Shown: in pieces, positions 60,771-64,000 of the stretch
Layout of the letters: each line of letters starts with the position of its first letter
Numbering within the stretch: the first letter of the stretch is position 1
Assembly: GCF_007197885.1 (NCBI RefSeq)
Contig: NZ_VKKG01000003.1
Span: 124,001-188,000, forward strand
Direction of reading: 5' to 3'
Length of the DNA stretch: 64,000 bases
Source: Tessaracoccus rhinocerotis
GTDB taxonomy: Bacteria; Actinomycetota; Actinomycetes; Propionibacteriales; Propionibacteriaceae
Position numbers and translations under genes: made by a program
Notes under the pieces: generated by a model
Told to the model about the DNA's origin: nothing
What the model saw: the letters and a program-made list of their open reading frames with translations, nothing else
The model's database searches: none

Positions 60771-62156
60771 AGTGGTGTAGCCCCCACAGTGGCCGTGGCC
60801 GTCGATGACGGCAGGGCGGTCACCGTGGGATCCTTCGAGTTCACATCTCACAGCTCTCTCAAAGGAAATCAACCACGATGACCGCTCCTCACATTGTCGA
60901 CCCCGCCCGCGTGCTGGGCAACCTGCTGACCGAAGCATCACCTGACATGATGCGCCAGCTGCTGCAGAACATGATCAACGCTCTCCTCTCAGCCGACGCC
61001 GACCAGGTCTGCGGCGCCGAATGGGGACAGGCGACCCCCGAACGTGTGGTCCAGCGCAACGGCTACCGCCACCGCCCCCTGGACACCCGCGTCGGCACCG
61101 TCGATGTCGCCGTCCCGAAGCTCCGTTCTGGCAGCTACTTCCCCGAGTGGTTGCTGGAGCGACGCAAACGCGCCGAAGCGGCCCTGATCACCGTAATCGC
61201 CGACTGCTACCTCGCCGGCGTCTCCACCCGCCGAATGGACAAGCTGGTCAAGACCTTGGGCATCGACGGGTTGTCGAAGTCGCAGGTCTCCCGCATGGCT
61301 GCTGACCTCGATGAGCACGTCAACCAGTTCCGGCACCGCCCGTTGGACGAGGCAGGCCCGTTCACCTTCGTCGCAGCTGACGCGTTGACGATGAAGGTCC
61401 GTGAGGGCGGCAGGGTGATCAACGCCGTCGTGCTCGTGGCCACGGGCGTCAACGGCGACGGTCACCGCGAAGTCCTGGGTTTGCAGGTCGCCACCTCCGA
61501 GACCAAACCGGCGTGGAACACGTTCTTCGCCGACCTGGTCGCCCGTGGCCTGGCTGGGGTCCGGTTGGTCACCTCCGATGCCCATGCCGGGCTGGTGGAG
61601 GCGATCGCGGCGAACCTGCCTGGCGCTTCCTGGCAGCGCTGCAGAACCCACTACGCAGCCAACCTGATGTCCGTGACCCCGAAGAGCATGTGGCCGGCGG
61701 TCAAGGCGATGCTCCACTCCGTCTATGACCAACCCGACAAGAAGTCGGTCCAGGCGCAGTTCGACCGGCTGCTCGACTACACCGCCGAGAAGCTACCCCA
61801 GGTTGCAGAGCACCTCGAAGCCGCCCGGGCGGACGTGCTTGCGTTCACCGGCTTCCCCAAGGACGTGTGGACCCAGATCTGGTCGAACAATCCTGCCGAA
61901 CGCCTGAACCGGGAGATCCGGCGCCGCACCGACTCGGTCGGGATCTTCCCCAACCGGGAGGCGATCATCCGCCTCGTCGGCGCAGTCTTGGCCGAACAGA
62001 CCGATGAATGGGCAGAAGGCCGTCGCTACCTCGGCCTCGACGTTCTCACCCGTTGCCGACTCACCACCATCACCAACCCCGTTGAGGATGTGACCGAACC
62101 CCTCGCACTCACTGCCTAACCGAAGGAATCGCTACACCACTCCGCTGGACTTGACC
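60756..62156 (+). mobile_element. IS256-family insertion sequence, copy 2 (1401 bp)
   Basis: Same ends and length as copy 1. Target duplications CTTTGGCC at 60748-60755 and 62157-62164, different from those of copy 1, so the two arose by independent insertions. It separates the 5' end of the esterase gene from its body. Confidence 0.95.
60878..62119 (+). CDS. IS256-family (mutator-type) transposase, copy 2
   Basis: 413 residues, identical to the transposase at 43827-45068, including the DDE candidates in AADALT, TSDAHAG and LNREIRRR. Intact. Transcribed away from the esterase. Confidence 0.97.
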   Translation: MTAPHIVDPARVLGNLLTEASPDMMRQLLQNMINALLSADADQVCGAEWGQATPERVVQRNGYRHRPLDTRVGTVDVAVPKLRSGSYFPEWLLERRKRAEAALITVIADCYLAGVSTRRMDKLVKTLGIDGLSKSQVSRMAADLDEHVNQFRHRPLDEAGPFTFVAADALTMKVREGGRVINAVVLVATGVNGDGHREVLGLQVATSETKPAWNTFFADLVARGLAGVRLVTSDAHAGLVEAIAANLPGASWQRCRTHYAANLMSVTPKSMWPAVKAMLHSVYDQPDKKSVQAQFDRLLDYTAEKLPQVAEHLEAARADVLAFTGFPKDVWTQIWSNNPAERLNREIRRRTDSVGIFPNREAIIRLVGAVLAEQTDEWAEGRRYLGLDVLTRCRLTTITNPVEDVTEPLALTA

Positions 62157-62231
62157 CTTTGGCCGCCTCGGTCGGGGGTTCGATCCCCTCCGGGGCGCCT
62201 CTGCGAATGCGTAACGATGGTCACTGTTCCT
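62157..62231 (-). pseudogene. Displaced 5' end of the esterase gene
   Basis: On the minus strand AAGGAGG (62227-62233 region) precedes GTG at 62224, followed by 22 open codons (VTIVTHSQRRPGGDRTPDRG..) to the target duplication. Joining across the IS and removing one duplication keeps the frame exactly into QSPLTRSAKLF of the esterase, predicting an original protein of about 519 residues. Confidence 0.75.
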
Positions 62232-62297
62232 CCTTGAACGGTTTGCATGCGTCGAGGAGCGGGCATGCCCCTCCGTGCCGATGCTACGTTCGAAATG

Positions 62298-62412
62298 CAA
62301 CGTTGTACATAGGTTCGTTGCTCCGACTTACAAATGAGCTCAGGCGGTTCGCGGGGAGCTGCCGACGGTCGCGGATGCGCCCCCTCACCCGTAACGGCCC
62401 TACATTTGTAGG
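62298..62412. promoter_or_regulatory. Palindromes upstream of the MMPL transporter
   Basis: CCTACA-TT-TGTAGG (62399-62412) ends 4 bp before the transporter start. A related half-site TACAAATGA is at 62329-62337, and CAACGTTG (62298-62305) sits within a longer imperfect palindrome. The layout is typical of TetR-type operators; no regulator gene is in the window. The interval also held the original divergent esterase promoter. Confidence 0.5.
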
Positions 62413-62416
62413 CGTG

Positions 62417-64000
62417 ATGACACGCGGCCGATCAGAACCCTCCCACGGCAGACCCCCGGCCTGGCTCCGGACCGGCATCCCGATCGTCCTGATCCTGGTG
62501 TGGTTGGCCGGTGCCGCCATCGGCGGACCGTACTTCGGCAAGGTCGGGGAGGTCTCCTCGAATGACCAGGCCGCCTTCCTGCCCGCCAGCGCCGACGCCA
62601 CCCTCGTCGGCGAGCGGTTCACCGACTTCGTCGGTGACGACACCATCCCCGCCATCGTCATCCTCTCCGCCGACGACGTGATCGACGAGGAGACCCTCGC
62701 GGAACTGGAAACCGTGGTCGAGGGGCTGGGCGACCTCGCCGTCGTGGACAGCGTCTCCCCGCTGATCCCGTCAGAGGAAGCGATGGCCGCCCAGGCGTTC
62801 ATCCCACTCGACGCGGAGGCGGACCTCGAGGAAGCCGTGGCCGCGGTGCGCACCGCGCTCGCCGAACAGGTGCCCGAGGGCATCACCCACCACGTGACCG
62901 GACCGGCCGGCTTCTCCGCGGATCTCGTCGAGGCATTCGCGGGTATCGACGGGTTGCTGCTCGGCGTCGCACTCGGCGCGGTGCTTGTGATCCTGCTGGT
63001 CGTCTACCGCTCGCTCCTGCTGCCGTTCCTGGTGCTCGCCACCAGCGTGTTCGCGCTGTGTGTGGCCCTGCTGGTGAACTGGTGGCTGGCCAAGTGGGGG
63101 GTCGTCTCCCTCAACGGACAGACGCAGGGCATCCTGTTCATCCTCGTCATCGGCGCAGCCACCGACTACGCCCTCCTGTACACCGCCCGCTACCAGGAGG
63201 AGTTGCGCCGCAACAAGACCCGCGTGGCTGCCACCCGCAAGACCATCCGAGGCTCCATCGAGCCCATCCTGGCCTCCGGCGGAACGGTCATCGCCGGCCT
63301 GTTGTGCCTGTTGTTCAGCGACCTCGCGTCCAACAAGTCGCTCGGGCCCGTGGCCTCCATCGGCATCGTGTTCGCCATGCTCTCGGCCCTTACGCTGCTG
63401 CCGGCCATGCTGCTGCTGCTCGGGCGGGCCGCCTTCTGGCCCCGCCGTCCGGTGTTCGACCCGGACCGGGACACCGAGACCGCCTTCAACCGCGGCGCCT
63501 ATGCCGCGATCGGCCGATTCATCTCCTCACGGCCGCGGACGGTGTGGGTCGGGTGCGTCCTGCTGCTGGCCGTGGGTGCCGCCTTCGTCCCGACGCTGAA
63601 GGCCGACGGCGTGGCCACCAGCGAGCTCGTGATCGGCGCCTCCGACGCCCGCGACGGCCAGGCCGAACTCTCCGAGCACTTCCCCGCCGGCTCCGGCGAC
63701 CCGGCCAACGTCCTGGTGGCTGAGTCGGACCTCCAGCGCGCAGCCGACATCCTGCTCGCCGCCGAAGGAGTCGACTCCGTGGCGGTGCTCGCCACGGACA
63801 GCCCGTCCGGGTCCGCGCCCGTCACCGAGGAGGGCATCCAGCCGCTCGGGCCGCCCGGGACACCCCCGCCCGAGCCCACCGTCGACGACGGCGAGGTGCT
63901 CCTCCAAGCCACCCTCTCAGCCCCCGGCGACAGCATCGAGGCGCAGGACACGGTCAGGGAGTTGCGCACCGAGCTCGACGGCCTCGCACTGGTCGGCGGG
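62417..64000 (+). CDS. MMPL/RND-family transporter, 3' part beyond window
   Basis: First 528 residues, open at the right edge. ATG 62417 chosen; GTG 62414 adds one codon. Helix 1 at ~18-38, an extracytoplasmic loop (~45-175), then a five-helix bundle including the proton-relay stretch VIGAATDYALLYTARYQEEL (Asp-Tyr pair) and GGTVIAGLLCLLFSD. A second periplasmic loop begins at ~395. Family members export lipids or drugs using the proton gradient. Palindromes at the promoter imply TetR-type control. Confidence 0.93.
   Translation, partial: MTRGRSEPSHGRPPAWLRTGIPIVLILVWLAGAAIGGPYFGKVGEVSSNDQAAFLPASADATLVGERFTDFVGDDTIPAIVILSADDVIDEETLAELETVVEGLGDLAVVDSVSPLIPSEEAMAAQAFIPLDAEADLEEAVAAVRTALAEQVPEGITHHVTGPAGFSADLVEAFAGIDGLLLGVALGAVLVILLVVYRSLLLPFLVLATSVFALCVALLVNWWLAKWGVVSLNGQTQGILFILVIGAATDYALLYTARYQEELRRNKTRVAATRKTIRGSIEPILASGGTVIAGLLCLLFSDLASNKSLGPVASIGIVFAMLSALTLLPAMLLLLGRAAFWPRRPVFDPDRDTETAFNRGAYAAIGRFISSRPRTVWVGCVLLLAVGAAFVPTLKADGVATSELVIGASDARDGQAELSEHFPAGSGDPANVLVAESDLQRAADILLAAEGVDSVAVLATDSPSGSAPVTEEGIQPLGPPGTPPPEPTVDDGEVLLQATLSAPGDSIEAQDTVRELRTELDGLALVGG

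Noticed and set aside
43697-62164. Composite transposon formed by the two IS copies
   Set aside because: Each element has its own distinct target duplication, which shows separate insertions rather than movement of the whole unit.
62165-62200. tRNA-like T-arm and acceptor end (GGGGGTTCGATCCCCTC) on the plus strand, possible tRNA or attachment site
   Set aside because: No 5' half of a tRNA exists on either side of the IS, the acceptor would need a 5' CGCCCCG that is absent, and the stretch is in-frame coding sequence of the displaced esterase 5' end.

Overview
The window is GC-rich, densely packed DNA from an actinobacterium. The operon rpsF-ssb-rpsR-rplI, frequent GTG starts, DesK/NarL-type two-component pairs, mycobacterial-type MMPL transport and the dispersed repeat beginning GGTCTCGACACG all fit Actinobacteria. 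A member of the Propionibacteriales is my best guess, but no 16S rRNA or other decisive marker is present. No complete tRNA or rRNA gene, CRISPR array or phage module was seen.

Layout. 1-8.3 kb: 3' part of an endonuclease IV gene, a four-unit repeat array, a MarR-controlled efflux pump, the vitamin B6 locus (pdxR divergent from pdxS-pdxT) and a GH13 glucosidase. 8.4-15.9 kb: a cation exporter, a flavin disulfide reductase, an ABC exporter co-encoded with a two-component system, and an MFS carrier. 15.9-23.1 kb: glycoside utilisation (a GH2-DUF2804 fusion coupled to an MFS carrier, and a GPH-type symporter) with two small proteins and a tandem pair of fluoride channels. 23.2-28 kb: acyl-CoA ligase, Gfo/Idh/MocA dehydrogenase, rhodanese and SGNH hydrolase. 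28.1-29.95 kb: the ribosomal/SSB operon with a strong terminator. 30-43.3 kb: housekeeping and sugar genes (nucleoside hydrolase, GH4 glycosidase divergent from a PfkB kinase, MoeB-rhodanese, MgtE, alpha-amylase).

43.3-62.2 kb is the plastic part. A cluster of four DnaA-box-like sequences precedes the first of two apparently identical 1401-bp IS256-family elements (43705-45105 and 60756-62156), each with its own 8-bp target duplication. Between them lie two DesK/NarL-type systems, a Tat-dependent lipoprotein multicopper oxidase, an ABC exporter, acetyltransferases, a hydrolase, and decayed genes: a frameshifted chloramphenicol-phosphotransferase-like gene, an IS5-type transposase tail, and an ABC ATPase cut after its Q-loop. 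The reading frame of that ATPase runs into a downstream P-loop kinase, and the junction (about 57.09 kb) looks like the right edge of the accessory segment. Native-looking genes resume there (aminoglycoside-phosphotransferase-like protein, SRPBCC protein, secreted esterase). IS copy 2 split the 5' end of the esterase gene: its original ribosome binding site and GTG lie in frame on the far side of the element, and the element itself now supplies an in-frame ATG. The window ends inside an MMPL-family transporter.

The genes describe a saprophyte-like or host-associated heterotroph able to use alpha- and beta-glycosides, with several drug/peptide-stress sensing and efflux modules gathered in one mobile-element-rich segment.
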